Assembly: GCF_014931395.1 (NCBI RefSeq)
Contig: NZ_CP063120.1
Span: 1,595,501-1,659,500, forward strand
Source: Haemophilus parainfluenzae
GTDB taxonomy: Bacteria; Pseudomonadota; Gammaproteobacteria; Enterobacterales; Pasteurellaceae
Direction of reading: 5' to 3'
Length of the DNA stretch: 64,000 bases
Shown: positions 35,655 through 43,232 of the stretch, one piece after another
Layout: every line of letters starts with the position of its first letter
How positions within the stretch are numbered: the first letter of the stretch is position 1
The notes under the pieces: generated by a model
Database searches by the model: none
Told to the model about the DNA's origin: nothing
What the model saw: the letters and a program-made list of their open reading frames with translations, nothing else
Program-made: the position numbers and the translations under genes

Positions 35655-36338
35655 ATGAATAAATTATTACCGATTATGAACAAAAATTCAAGTGTTTTGA
35701 CAATGAGCAGTAGAGAGATTGCAGATTTAGTTGAATCTCGACACGATTCAGTTAAAAGAACCATTGAACGCTTACAAGACAAGGGATTAATTCAACTTAC
35801 ACCAATGGTGGAAGTTAAAAATCATCTAGGTCAAGTTGTCACAGAATACCAATTAATTAAACGTGATACCTATGTTGTGGTAGCTCAATTATCACCAGAA
35901 TTCACAGCTCGATTAGTTGACCGTTGGCAAGAGTTAGAAAATCAACAAATGCCGCAAATCCCTCAAACATTGTCAGAGGCTTTGAGATTGGCAGCAGATC
36001 AAGCGGAGCAAATCGAAAGACAAAATCTACTGCTTGAACAGCAACGCCCTAAAGTGGAATTTGTTCAACGTTATGTAGAGGCTGGTACAACTAAATCACT
36101 TCGTGAAACAGCGAAAATCCTAAAAGTCCCTGAAAGAGCAATGATTGATTGCCTCGTTGGTGATGGGCTTTTGTTTAGACAGTCTGGAAACTTGTTACCT
36201 TACCAAAAATACCACGTCAAAGGCTTGTTTGATGTGAAAACTGGCACAACAGAATACGGCCACAATTACACTCAAACACGAGTTACCAGTAAAGGAATTG
36301 AATATATCGCATCTCGTTATGCTTCGGAGTTGATGTAA
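35655..36338 (+). CDS. Rha/KilAC-type phage regulator
   Basis: 227 residues. The N-terminal Rha domain is visible as MSSREIADLVESRHDSVKRT and TEYQLIKRDTYVVVAQLSPEFTARLVDRW. A coiled linker leads to a KilAC/ANT-like DNA-binding domain (SLRETAKILKVPERAMIDCL, GTTEYGHNYTQTRVTSKGI). This is a third antirepressor-class gene in the prophage. First gene after cro; stop overlaps the next start by one base. Confidence 0.85.
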   Translation: MNKLLPIMNKNSSVLTMSSREIADLVESRHDSVKRTIERLQDKGLIQLTPMVEVKNHLGQVVTEYQLIKRDTYVVVAQLSPEFTARLVDRWQELENQQMPQIPQTLSEALRLAADQAEQIERQNLLLEQQRPKVEFVQRYVEAGTTKSLRETAKILKVPERAMIDCLVGDGLLFRQSGNLLPYQKYHVKGLFDVKTGTTEYGHNYTQTRVTSKGIEYIASRYASELM

Positions 36339-37090
36339 TGAGTGATTTTATCGTTAATTCATTCCAATTACCTAACTCGGTCGTAGATGAATTACTGGCC
36401 GATTTAACAGGTGCGGAATTGAAATGTTACTTACTTGTGGTTAGAAAAACAAAAGGCTGGAATAAGGAAATTGATAGCATTTCTATCGGTCAATTTATGG
36501 AAGTGACAGGGTTGAGTAATCGCTCTGTTATAACTGCTTGCGAATCACTTGTTGAAATGGGATTGCTTGAGCGCTCAGGCGGTGAACGCAAATTGAATAC
36601 CTATTCAGTGAAATCATTTGAGATTTCACAAACTGGTGAAAAAAGTTCATCAGATGAAACTGGTGAAAATTTTTCACAAACTGGTGAAAAAAGTTCATCA
36701 GATCTGGTGAAAAAAGTTCACACACAAAATAACAATAAAAACACTATACAAAATACAAGTAAAAAAAATACCAAAAAAAGTGTTTTGGAATTGCTTGCTG
36801 ATTTTGGAATCACTGGGCAACTTGCTGATGACTTCATGATCCATCGCAAGGCCTGTAAAGCACCAATTACTGGAACAGCACTGAAAGGCTTTCAGCGTGA
36901 GGCGGACAAAGCTGGAATACCTCTTGCCGAGGCAATCACAATATCCATCGAGCGTAATTGGCGTGGATTTAAATCCGAATGGGATTGGCGAGGCGGTGGA
37001 GTCATCCATCGACAACCGCAAAAAATGACATTTACCGAAAAGAATGCGCAGCCGTGGAATCGTGAAGAAGATTGGGAAGGAGTTTTCTAA
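36338..37090 (+). CDS. Replication initiation protein, O-like
   Basis: 250 residues. Winged-helix N-terminal domain (NSVVDELLADLTGAELKCYL, ISIGQFMEVTGLSNRSVITA, LLERSGGERKLNTY) as in lambda-O-type initiators. A low-complexity middle (QTGEKSSSDETGENFSQTGE) is encoded by the iteron array. The C-terminus probably contacts the P-like loader. Gene order O, P with one-base overlaps is lambdoid. Confidence 0.82.
   Translation: MSDFIVNSFQLPNSVVDELLADLTGAELKCYLLVVRKTKGWNKEIDSISIGQFMEVTGLSNRSVITACESLVEMGLLERSGGERKLNTYSVKSFEISQTGEKSSSDETGENFSQTGEKSSSDLVKKVHTQNNNKNTIQNTSKKNTKKSVLELLADFGITGQLADDFMIHRKACKAPITGTALKGFQREADKAGIPLAEAITISIERNWRGFKSEWDWRGGGVIHRQPQKMTFTEKNAQPWNREEDWEGVF
36633..36790 (+). other. 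Candidate phage replication origin: four iterons plus AT-rich DNA
   Basis: Four 17-bp copies of CTGGTGAAAAAAGTTCA occur at 36633, 36660 (three differences, CTGGTGAAAATTTTTCA), 36681 and 36704. Each contains the inverted TGAA...TTCA. A strongly AT-rich stretch of about 70 bases follows (to 36790). Lambda ori has the same plan, four iterons then an AT-rich unwinding element inside gene O. Confidence 0.72.
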
Positions 37091-37707
37091 TGAGCCAAGT
37101 AACAACACTAAACCAAACTACAACAAAACAAGCTCCAGTTATCGCAGAGAAGTTAATTGACAGAGTTTTCGAGCAACTGATCGCATCTTGCCCAACGCTC
37201 TTAACGGTTCAACCTGAACAATTAAAAATTCTTAAACAACAATGGATTTTAGGCTTTGCCGAGAATGGTATTAAAACGTTTGAACAGGTTAAGCGTGGAA
37301 TGGCTGCCGCAAGAGCTAAAACAAACGGATATTTGCCAAGTGTAGGCGAATTTATTTCTTGGTGTAACAACTACAACAACCACGAATTAGGATTGCCAAC
37401 GCTGGAAGAGTTAGAGGCTAGACTTCAAAAATACTTTGGTTATGCGAAAGAGCCACACAATTTCAAGTTCCGCTCAAGAGCAGAGTATTACTTGTTAAAA
37501 ACAATCTATGACGGTTACGGCAAAAAGAAATGGGAAGATTGCCAAAAGGCTATGCCGAAAATCCTTGCCGAAGTAGTTGAAAAGGCTCGCACTGGATTTG
37601 AGTTCCCACAAATTCCAGAGTTGCTAGAGAAAAAGCCAAAAGTTATTCCGCCGGAAGTATCAAAAAACGGTTTAGCGAAAATCAAAGAGATTATGGGGAT
37701 TGCGTAA
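37090..37707 (+). CDS. Replication protein P-like helicase loader
   Basis: 205 residues from ATG 37090, which overlaps the O stop; the upstream in-frame start at 37072 is inside O. Matches the phage replication protein P family: FEQLIASCPTLLTVQ, KQQWILGFAENGIKTFEQV and YLPSVGEFISWC. Expected to bring the host DnaB helicase to the O-bound origin. Confidence 0.85.
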   Translation: MSQVTTLNQTTTKQAPVIAEKLIDRVFEQLIASCPTLLTVQPEQLKILKQQWILGFAENGIKTFEQVKRGMAAARAKTNGYLPSVGEFISWCNNYNNHELGLPTLEELEARLQKYFGYAKEPHNFKFRSRAEYYLLKTIYDGYGKKKWEDCQKAMPKILAEVVEKARTGFEFPQIPELLEKKPKVIPPEVSKNGLAKIKEIMGIA

Positions 37708-38244
37708 ATGACAGAGCAAAAATTTGATAAAGATACATGGCAAACGCCTAAATACGTGTTTAATTGGTTAGATTCTCGTTTTAGCTTTGTTGTTGATGGA
37801 TGCGCTAACTATGAAAACAATTTATCCACTTTCTACATTGGAAAAGGTGGCATTTTTGAGGATTTTTTAGACTTCAATATCAACCAGCTTGAATCAATCG
37901 CATTTGGAAAGGCTGCAATATATGTCAATCCGCCTTATTCAAATGTGACTCCGTTTATTGTTAGAGCTAAGGAGTTAAGAGATTCAGGGCATACCGTTGT
38001 TATGCTGCTCAATAACGATAAATCAACGCAATGGTATCAAAACCACATTCAAGGCGTGGCTAATGAAGTGATTGATATTACAGGTGGTCGAATTGCGTTT
38101 ATTCACCCGATAACCAGCAAGGAAATCAAAGGCAACTCAAAAGGGCAAATGGTTGTAGTGTTTGATCCAACAATGGAAGATTTTGTCACGCGTTCAATTA
38201 GCCTTGATTTTATCAAGAAAGTAGGTGGTTACGATGGAGCATAA
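37708..38244 (+). CDS. Phage N6-adenine DNA methyltransferase (Dam family)
   Basis: 178 residues with the phage Dam pattern: KDTWQTPKYVFNWLDSRFSF, VVDGCANYENNLS, and the catalytic AAIYVNPPYSNVTPFI (NPPY). TGGRIAFIHP and KGQMVVVFDP complete the fold. Probably methylates phage DNA at short adenine sites as protection or for packaging control. Confidence 0.9.
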   Translation: MTEQKFDKDTWQTPKYVFNWLDSRFSFVVDGCANYENNLSTFYIGKGGIFEDFLDFNINQLESIAFGKAAIYVNPPYSNVTPFIVRAKELRDSGHTVVMLLNNDKSTQWYQNHIQGVANEVIDITGGRIAFIHPITSKEIKGNSKGQMVVVFDPTMEDFVTRSISLDFIKKVGGYDGA

Positions 38245-38653
38245 TTACCCTCGGATGTATTTAGTCAATGAGGCAGTAAGAAATCGAGTGATCGACACTA
38301 TCCGCCAATTGCCAATAAGCGAATCAGATCCCCTTGTTGTGGAGATAAGGGTAAAAACCCGCTCAATGGAACAGAACGATAAATTTCATGCAATGCTTGG
38401 TGATATATCAAATCAGGCGTTATGGCAAGGCGACAAATACGATTTATACGGATGGAAAAATTTATTGGTGAGCGGGCATACCATCGCAACAAAACAGCCA
38501 TACAAGCTAGTCACTGGCATTGAGGGTGAATTGGTAAACGTTCGAGAGAGGACCTCAAAAATGGGTGTTAAGAGAATGGCAAGCTTAATCGAATACACAA
38601 CCGCTTGGGGCATTGAGAACGGTGTTAAGTTTAATGACAAATGGGAGTTTTAA
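38234..38653 (+). CDS. ninB: Recombination protein NinB
   Basis: 139 residues from ATG 38234 (RBS AGGTGG); a GTG at 38225 would add three residues. NinB marks: VEIRVKTRSMEQNDKFHAML, KNLLVSGHTIATKQPYK, LVNVRERTSKMGVKRM and a final tryptophan-rich end. Binds single-stranded DNA and aids recombination (lambda Orf). Overlaps Dam by 11 bases. Confidence 0.9.
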   Translation: MEHNYPRMYLVNEAVRNRVIDTIRQLPISESDPLVVEIRVKTRSMEQNDKFHAMLGDISNQALWQGDKYDLYGWKNLLVSGHTIATKQPYKLVTGIEGELVNVRERTSKMGVKRMASLIEYTTAWGIENGVKFNDKWEF

Positions 38654-38656
38654 GCT

Positions 38657-38881
38657 ATGAGAACGTTAATTTTTATTTTAATCATCATCGGGTGTCTTGC
38701 TATTGGATATTTATCAAATAGCACGCTTGGGTGGTTATCTTCGCTCTTGAGTACTTTATCTTTCATTATGGGTATTGTTATTTGTGCTGATTTTTCAAAT
38801 GAAAAAACTTTAAGTAGTGAACTTTTGAAATTTAAAAAGAAATACTACGAACTCAAATATGTTAAGGATAAAGTCGAATGA
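38657..38881 (+). CDS. Small membrane protein
   Basis: 74 residues with two hydrophobic helices (TLIFILIIIGCLAIGYL and SSLLSTLSFIMGIVICA) and a charged, lysine-rich tail. Lies between ninB and ninG. Not recognised; its stop overlaps the next start as ATGA. Confidence 0.6.
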   Translation: MRTLIFILIIIGCLAIGYLSNSTLGWLSSLLSTLSFIMGIVICADFSNEKTLSSELLKFKKKYYELKYVKDKVE

Positions 38882-38964
38882 GAGAAGAAATAGCCCTATC
38901 AGTAGTTCTTTTCGTGGTTGTATTTGTGATTATTTGTTTTATTGAGGGTGCGGACGATGAATGA
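38878..38964 (+). CDS. Very small membrane protein
   Basis: 28 residues: MREEIALS followed by one hydrophobic helix (VVLFVVVFVIICFIEG). ATGA overlaps link it to both the previous and the following tiny ORF, so translational coupling is likely. Unknown role. Confidence 0.5.
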   Translation: MREEIALSVVLFVVVFVIICFIEGADDE

Positions 38965-39043
38965 GAAAGAATTGAAGATTTTGATTATAGCTTATGCCTG
39001 TGTTGTTATAGGGACAATCTTAATCACTGGTAAATGGTGGTAG
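38957..39043 (+). CDS. Very small membrane protein
   Basis: 28 residues, MNEKELK followed by a helix (ILIIAYACVVIGTILITG) and KWW. Overlaps the upstream tiny ORF by 8 bases and ends 2 bases before ninG. The third small membrane ORF in a row between ninB and ninG. Confidence 0.5.
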   Translation: MNEKELKILIIAYACVVIGTILITGKWW

Positions 39044-39045
39044 AT

Positions 39046-39606
39046 ATGAGTAAGCCTAAGGAAACCAAATGCAAAGTATGCGGTTGTTACTTTGTCAAAA
39101 CAATAAGCTCAATGCAAAAAGTCTGCTCACCTAAATGTGCGATTATTCTTTCAAAAGAGCAAGCAAGGAAGAAAAAAGAGAAAGAGGAAAGAGCAGAAAA
39201 AAGAGAGCGTAAAGCTAAATTAAAAAGTCGTTCTGAATGGTTGAAAGATGCTCAATCGGTATTTAATAAATTCATTCGTTTGCGTGACAAAGACGAGCCT
39301 TGTATAAGCTGCGGCAAGTATCACAAAGGGCAATACCACGCAGGGCATTATCGGAGTGTTGGAGCTTGTCCAGAACTAAGATTTTGTGAATTGAATGTCC
39401 ATAAACAGTGCGCACCCTGTAATGATCATAAGAGCGGAAATATTATCGAATATCGAATTAATCTAGTTAAAAAAATCGGTGTAGATAAAGTTGAATGGTT
39501 AGAGCGACAGGACCACGAACCAAAGAAATATACAATCGAAGATTGCAAAGAAATCATTAAATACTACAAAGCCAAAATCAAAGAGTTAGACGGGAGCCAA
39601 GAATGA
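39046..39606 (+). CDS. ninG: Recombination protein NinG
   Basis: 186 residues from ATG 39046. NinG (lambda Rap) marks: zinc-finger start TKCKVCGCYFVKTISSMQKVC with SPKCA, a long charged helix (QARKKKEKEERAEKRERKAK), then CISCGKYHKGQYHAGHYRSVG and QCAPCNDHKSGN. A structure-specific endonuclease that resolves Holliday-type junctions. Confidence 0.92.
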   Translation: MSKPKETKCKVCGCYFVKTISSMQKVCSPKCAIILSKEQARKKKEKEERAEKRERKAKLKSRSEWLKDAQSVFNKFIRLRDKDEPCISCGKYHKGQYHAGHYRSVGACPELRFCELNVHKQCAPCNDHKSGNIIEYRINLVKKIGVDKVEWLERQDHEPKKYTIEDCKEIIKYYKAKIKELDGSQE

Positions 39607-39971
39607 GTTATAGCGTTGAGCGAATTTTAGAAAAATGGGGTAATTGCTGGGGTCGTGACAGAATTGGAACAGAATATCCAAGCACGACAATTTCAATCCC
39701 CGTGCTGCCGGCAGCAAGAAAGGCTTACGTCAAGTTCTTGACAGATGATGAGTGCTTAAAAATCGAAAAGCAAATAATGAACCTGCATGATGATGATTTA
39801 TTGCAGTATCAAATTTTAATGGCTCTATACATTCAACAAGTAAGTGAGAAAGATATTTGTAACGCCCTTAATATATCCCCAGCCAAAATGTACCGAGAAC
39901 GTGCGCAAGGAATTAGATTTTTAAAAGGTGCTTTTGTCGCAGCTCAAATTAAATTTATGTTTTTGGGGTAA
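39603..39971 (+). CDS. Late antiterminator Q-like protein
   Basis: 122 residues of the phage antitermination Q family (YSVERILEKWGNCWGRDRIG, then a helical C-terminal half with the HTH-like EKDICNALNISPAKMYRERA). Expected to load on polymerase at the late promoter and carry it through the terminators before the lysis genes (41960-42116). ATGA overlap with ninG. Confidence 0.82.
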   Translation: MSYSVERILEKWGNCWGRDRIGTEYPSTTISIPVLPAARKAYVKFLTDDECLKIEKQIMNLHDDDLLQYQILMALYIQQVSEKDICNALNISPAKMYRERAQGIRFLKGAFVAAQIKFMFLG

Positions 39972-40024
39972 ATTAAATCTATATAGATTTTTTTATTTGA
40001 GAATTTGGTAAGGCATCCTGAATT

Positions 40025-40040
40025 TGGGATGTAGATCACA
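40025..40040 (+). promoter_or_regulatory. CRP-like site upstream of the DUF4236 gene
   Basis: TGGGA-TGTAGA-TCACA, one mismatch from the CRP consensus, about 88 bases before the DUF4236-TM2 ATG. It would let the gene be expressed in the lysogen independently of phage promoters. No convincing -35/-10 pair was fixed. Confidence 0.4.
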
Positions 40041-40127
40041 AAGTTGAAATAAATTTGGCTTAAAACTTACATAAATATTTTGGGGTCCGTAGAATAGGAG
40101 TTTCTATTTAACCAAAGAGGAACCAAA

Positions 40128-40727
40128 ATGACAAAAAGAAAATCTTTCAGTTTTAAGTTTCGCAAGAGAATAAAGGTTGCGCCTGGGGTAACAATAAATT
40201 TAAGTCGAAGTGGTGTTAGCACTACACTTGGCCCCAAAGGGTTTTCTTTAAACGTAGGGAAAAATGGGGCGCACTTAAATGCTGGTATTCCAGGTACTGG
40301 TATCTATAACAGATATAAAATATTTGGTGCCGATAAAAAGATAGAGCCATTATCAAATGATGATATTTATTTTGAACATTTACTTAGTAACATCATGCAT
40401 TTCAAGCACTTTTTCCCGTCATCAAAATTAGGCGAATTAAGGAATAGGTTCAATTCTCTTAGTCAAAAACAGAGATGTTTAGTAATAAATAATGCAGATT
40501 TAATACATCCGTCAAAAGTAGGTTTGATGTCATTCTTTTTAGGTTGGATTGCAATAGATCGATTTTATTTGAAAGATTATACTCTTGGAGTATTAAAGAT
40601 TATAACTATACCAGTCGGGATAGGTGTGTGTTGGTGGTGTCTTGATGTATTATTTTGTTGGAACAAAGTTAAAAAGATAAATTATCTGCGTTTTTCTGAG
40701 GCTATAGATAATGCCAGAGATTCGTAA
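40128..40727 (+). CDS. DUF4236 plus TM2-domain protein (accessory gene)
   Basis: 199 residues. Residues 5-55 are DUF4236 (FSFKFRKRIKVAPGVTINLS, RSGVSTTLGPKGFSLNVGK, NAGIPGTGIY). Residues about 130-185 form a TM2-like pair of membrane helices with HPSKVGLMSFFLGWIAIDRF and LKIITIPVGIGVCWWCLDVL. Located between Q and the late region with its own upstream signals and a terminator after it, so it looks like a moron. Role unknown. Confidence 0.75.
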   Translation: MTKRKSFSFKFRKRIKVAPGVTINLSRSGVSTTLGPKGFSLNVGKNGAHLNAGIPGTGIYNRYKIFGADKKIEPLSNDDIYFEHLLSNIMHFKHFFPSSKLGELRNRFNSLSQKQRCLVINNADLIHPSKVGLMSFFLGWIAIDRFYLKDYTLGVLKIITIPVGIGVCWWCLDVLFCWNKVKKINYLRFSEAIDNARDS

Positions 40728-40734
40728 AAAACGA

Positions 40735-40761
40735 AAACCCCGTTTACAAGACGTGGTTTTT
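40735..40761 (+). terminator. Terminator after the DUF4236-TM2 gene
   Basis: AAACCCCGT and ACGTGGTTT pair at 8 of 9 positions around TTACAAG, followed by T. It overlaps the -35 box of the second C4 promoter. Confidence 0.7.
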
Positions 40762-40771
40762 ACTTTATATT
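40743..40771 (+). promoter_or_regulatory. Promoter of the second C4-type RNA
   Basis: -35 TTTACA (40743-40748), 17-base spacer, -10 TATATT (40766-40771). It is the only good pair upstream of the BRO-N gene. Confidence 0.72.
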
Positions 40772-40773
40772 GT

Positions 40774-40839
40774 GTTTCAAGGTGTCGAAGCCTGAAACCA
40801 AAAGCGGAAGTCCGCACCCGAAAGCATAGCGGTTTTTTT
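40774..40839 (+). ncRNA. Second C4-type antisense RNA, ahead of the BRO-N gene
   Basis: About 66 bases: hairpin GTTTC-A-AGG-TGTCGAAG-CCT-GAAAC, then CCAAAAG, then GCGGA-AG-TCCGC and a CCGC...GCGG end with seven T. TCGAAG (40785-40790) and CCAAAAG (40798-40804) are complementary to CTTCGA (40975-40980) and CTTTTGG (40964-40970) downstream. Fold, sequence style (GAAGCCTGAAAC, GCGGAAGTCCGCACCC) and two-segment targeting fit the P1/P4-type C4 family. The mapped promoter would put +1 a few bases inside the first stem, so the exact 5' end is uncertain. Confidence 0.68.
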
Positions 40840-40913
40840 GTGCGTAAAATTTGTGATCTCGTTTAGTTTTATTGCCATTAAGACTTAACACACACAAATC
40901 CAATTTCATCTAT

Positions 40914-40990
40914 GCCGAGCGGGTGACTAATACAATACCCGCAAGGGGAATACGTCCAGCTGACTTTTGGCAGCCTTCGAACCGCTCGGC
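40914..40990 (+). promoter_or_regulatory. Target hairpin of the second C4-type RNA
   Basis: GCCGAGCGG (40914-40922) and CCGCTCGGC (40982-40990) form a perfect 9-bp stem whose large loop displays both C4-complementary blocks (40964-40970 and 40975-40980). An open frame in phase with the BRO-N gene runs from TTG 40872 through the hairpin (MPLRLNTHKSNFIYAERVTN...), possibly an icd-like leader coding region. Confidence 0.62.
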
Positions 40991-41042
40991 GCCCTATATG
41001 GGTAAATCTCAATATCGAAGAAACACCAAAAGGAGACATTCC

Positions 41043-41891
41043 ATGTCTAATCAATCTCAACTCTCTACATTCAACTTTGAATCAAATTCTATCCGCACTT
41101 TAGCTATTAACAATGAGCCTTGGTTTATTGCTAAGGACGTTTGTGACACGTTAAAAATATCTAACGTAAGCGATGCTTTATTAAAGCTAGATGATGATGA
41201 AAAGGCGACTATCGGTTTAACCGACAGTCAGGCAGGAAACGGCGCTCAAAGTATTTCTATCATCAGCGAAAGCGGAATGTACACTTTAATTCTTCGTTGC
41301 CGTGACGCAGTGAAAAAAGGATCTGTACCACACCGCTTTAGAAAATGGGTAACAAGCGAAGTGTTGCCGCAAATTCGAAAAACTGGCTCTTACAGTAAAA
41401 CCACAGTAGACCAACGAACAGGATTACGAAATGCAGTAAACATGTTGGTAAGCAAGAAAGGATTAATTTATTCAGATGCCTATCATTTAATCCATCAACG
41501 CTTTAATGTGGAATCAATCGAAGATTTGACATTAGAACAATTACCTCAAGCGGTAGAGTATATTCATAAAATCGTGCTAGAGGGTGAATTGATTATCGAG
41601 GAAAAGAAAGAACCAAGTATGAGCCTTAATTTAACTGAGAGAGAACTTAAAGACTTGATTAATACATGGATGGCATTTACACGCTTTTCTGATAGTGTCG
41701 GTTTCTTGTTGCGAAAAATACAACCAATCATTCACGGCAACCTTTATAGTTCGCCTGAATTTAATTTAAGATGGTGTAATAAAGTTATCCATGACACACA
41801 ACCGATAATCAAAAAATTGTTGGAGCGTCTTCCGCAGACCCAATTACTACACAACAGCAGAGCGCAAGTAAAGCAACGCTGTGAAATGTAG
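41043..41891 (+). CDS. BRO-N domain antirepressor
   Basis: 282 residues from ATG 41043 (RBS AAAAGGAGACATTCC). The BRO-N/Ant domain covers residues 5-115: FNFESNSIRTLAINNEPWFI, AKDVCDTLKISNVSDALLKL, DDDEKATIGL, ISESGMYTLILRCRDAV, PHRFRKWVTSEVLPQIRKTG. The C-terminal domain (LTERELKDLINTWMAFTRFS) parallels that of the AntA/AntB protein. Likely a second antirepressor held silent by the C4-type RNA upstream. Confidence 0.88.
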   Translation: MSNQSQLSTFNFESNSIRTLAINNEPWFIAKDVCDTLKISNVSDALLKLDDDEKATIGLTDSQAGNGAQSISIISESGMYTLILRCRDAVKKGSVPHRFRKWVTSEVLPQIRKTGSYSKTTVDQRTGLRNAVNMLVSKKGLIYSDAYHLIHQRFNVESIEDLTLEQLPQAVEYIHKIVLEGELIIEEKKEPSMSLNLTERELKDLINTWMAFTRFSDSVGFLLRKIQPIIHGNLYSSPEFNLRWCNKVIHDTQPIIKKLLERLPQTQLLHNSRAQVKQRCEM

Positions 41892-41959
41892 AATATACAC
41901 TTAAAAAAGACCGCACTTTGGAAATATAGTGTAGTTTGAAAAAATAATTAATAAAAGTG

Positions 41960-41988
41960 TTGACAGCTTGCAAGTAAAATTGTAGTAT
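41960..41988 (+). promoter_or_regulatory. Late promoter (pR'-like)
   Basis: -35 TTGACA (41960-41965), 17-base spacer, -10 TAGTAT (41983-41988), followed by a short untranslated leader and two strong terminators before the lysis genes, the arrangement used by Q-controlled late promoters. Confidence 0.72.
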
Positions 41989-42043
41989 ATGGTATAAGTT
42001 GCGGTTTTAGCGCATAGCGAACGCAAAATAAGTTTAAAAACAG

Positions 42044-42072
42044 CCCTGATCGGAAACGGTCGGGGTTTTTTA
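42044..42072 (+). terminator. First leader terminator before the lysis genes
   Basis: CCCTGATCG, GAAA tetraloop, CGGTCGGGG and six T. It would limit the late leader to about 80 bases unless Q acts. Confidence 0.85.
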
Positions 42073-42085
42073 TTATCCAAACACC

Positions 42086-42116
42086 AAGCTCATGTTTATC
42101 GCATGAGCTTTTTTTA
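42086..42116 (+). terminator. Second leader terminator before the lysis genes
   Basis: AAGCTCATG, loop TTTATCG, CATGAGCTT and seven T, 14 bases after the first terminator. Tandem terminators reinforce the Q-dependent switch. Confidence 0.88.
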
Positions 42117-42146
42117 TTGCCCCGCAAACAAACAGCGAGGTGGAGT

Positions 42147-42404
42147 ATGAGAATGTTAAAAGACGCAGGGAATCAAAGTATTTTTTGGTCTGGCTTTGGC
42201 GCATTCTGGGCAATGTATTCATTCCAAGAATGGCTGGCTATTTTTGGTTTGATTATTGGTTTGATCAGTGGTCTCGTTAATATGTACGCTAAATGCCAAG
42301 AGGGCAAGGTTCGAGAAAACGAAGAACGCAGAGCGGAAGAAATGCATCGAGCGAGAATGAAACGACTAGAACAGGGGCTTGATGATGGTGTTAGGGAAGA
42401 CTAG
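42147..42404 (+). CDS. Holin
   Basis: 85 residues from ATG 42147 (RBS GAGGTGGAG). Two hydrophobic helices (IFWSGFGAFWAMYSF and WLAIFGLIIGLISGLVNMYA) with a highly charged C-terminus (RENEERRAEEMHRARMKRLE), a class II-type holin. Forms inner-membrane holes that time lysis. Overlaps the endolysin gene. Confidence 0.8.
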   Translation: MRMLKDAGNQSIFWSGFGAFWAMYSFQEWLAIFGLIIGLISGLVNMYAKCQEGKVRENEERRAEEMHRARMKRLEQGLDDGVRED

Positions 42405-42933
42405 GAAAGCGCTTGGTGCTTGTTCCGTTATTGCGGTTATCGGGATTATGTACTCTCAATTTAGCGGAGAGCTAAGATTAAGCCCTGCTGGAGCAGAGAT
42501 AATCGGTAATGCAGAGGGTTGTATGGCTACCCCATATAAATGCCCTGCTGATGTATTGACTGTTGGTGTAGGCTCAACAGAATACTCTGGACAAAAGATA
42601 GAGCCCAACAAGAAATACACAAATGAAGAAATCGCATACCGATGGAAAAACGATATTAAACTTGCCGAATCATGCGTGGATAGATACGCCAACGGCAGAG
42701 CATTACCACAATCTGTGTTTGATGCTATGGTATCTGTCACGTTTAATAATGGATGCGGTAATCTTAAAAATTCAACAATGTTTCGATTAATGCGGAACGG
42801 TAATTATGTTGCTGGGTGTAATCAACTTCTACGTTGGGTCTATGCTGACGGACGAAAACTGCAAGGCTTAGTTAAGCGTAGAGAAAAGGAAAGAGCGTTA
42901 TGTTTAGCAGATTTAAAATCTACTCAATCGTAA
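42382..42933 (+). CDS. Endolysin, glycoside hydrolase 24 lysozyme with signal-anchor
   Basis: 183 residues from ATG 42382. The weakly hydrophobic N-terminal helix (ALGACSVIAVIGIMYSQFSG) is a signal-anchor-release type. The muramidase domain has the catalytic Glu in IIGNAEGCMATPYKCPADVLTVGVG, matching E-x8-D-x5-T spacing, and FDAMVSVTFNNGCGNLKNST. Cleaves peptidoglycan at lysis. Confidence 0.9.
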   Translation: MMVLGKTRKALGACSVIAVIGIMYSQFSGELRLSPAGAEIIGNAEGCMATPYKCPADVLTVGVGSTEYSGQKIEPNKKYTNEEIAYRWKNDIKLAESCVDRYANGRALPQSVFDAMVSVTFNNGCGNLKNSTMFRLMRNGNYVAGCNQLLRWVYADGRKLQGLVKRREKERALCLADLKSTQS

Positions 42934-43232
42934 TCATCGCATTAACCATTTTGGGCTTGTGCGGTTGGATTTGGCACCAATCAAAGAATATAGATGAGCT
43001 AAGAGCCGAAAACCAAGTGCAAGCCCAAACCATTAAAAACCAAGAGCAAGTCAATCAATCTTTGAAAGATACGATTGAAGTAGAGCGCCAAGCAGTAGAG
43101 CAACAGAGAGTAATCAATGATGGAATCAAACAAGCAACACAAGACAAAGTGCAAGTGGTTCGAAAAATCATTAAGAGCCAACCTTGTTATAGCGCTCGTA
43201 TTAATGATGACGCTACTGAGCGGTTGCACTAA
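42900..43232 (+). CDS. Inner-membrane spanin (Rz-like)
   Basis: 110 residues: one N-terminal membrane helix ([19 protein letters not shown]) and a long periplasmic coiled coil ([20 protein letters not shown]...). Overlaps the endolysin end by 34 bases. Pairs with the embedded lipoprotein to fuse the membranes at lysis. Confidence 0.85.
   Translation: MFSRFKIYSIVIIALTILGLCGWIWHQSKNIDELRAENQVQAQTIKNQEQVNQSLKDTIEVERQAVEQQRVINDGIKQATQDKVQVVRKIIKSQPCYSARINDDATERLH

Noticed and set aside
36601..36725. Direct repeats as a recombination scar or CRISPR fragment
   Set aside because: Unit size, number, internal symmetry, and position in an O-like gene fit replication iterons better.
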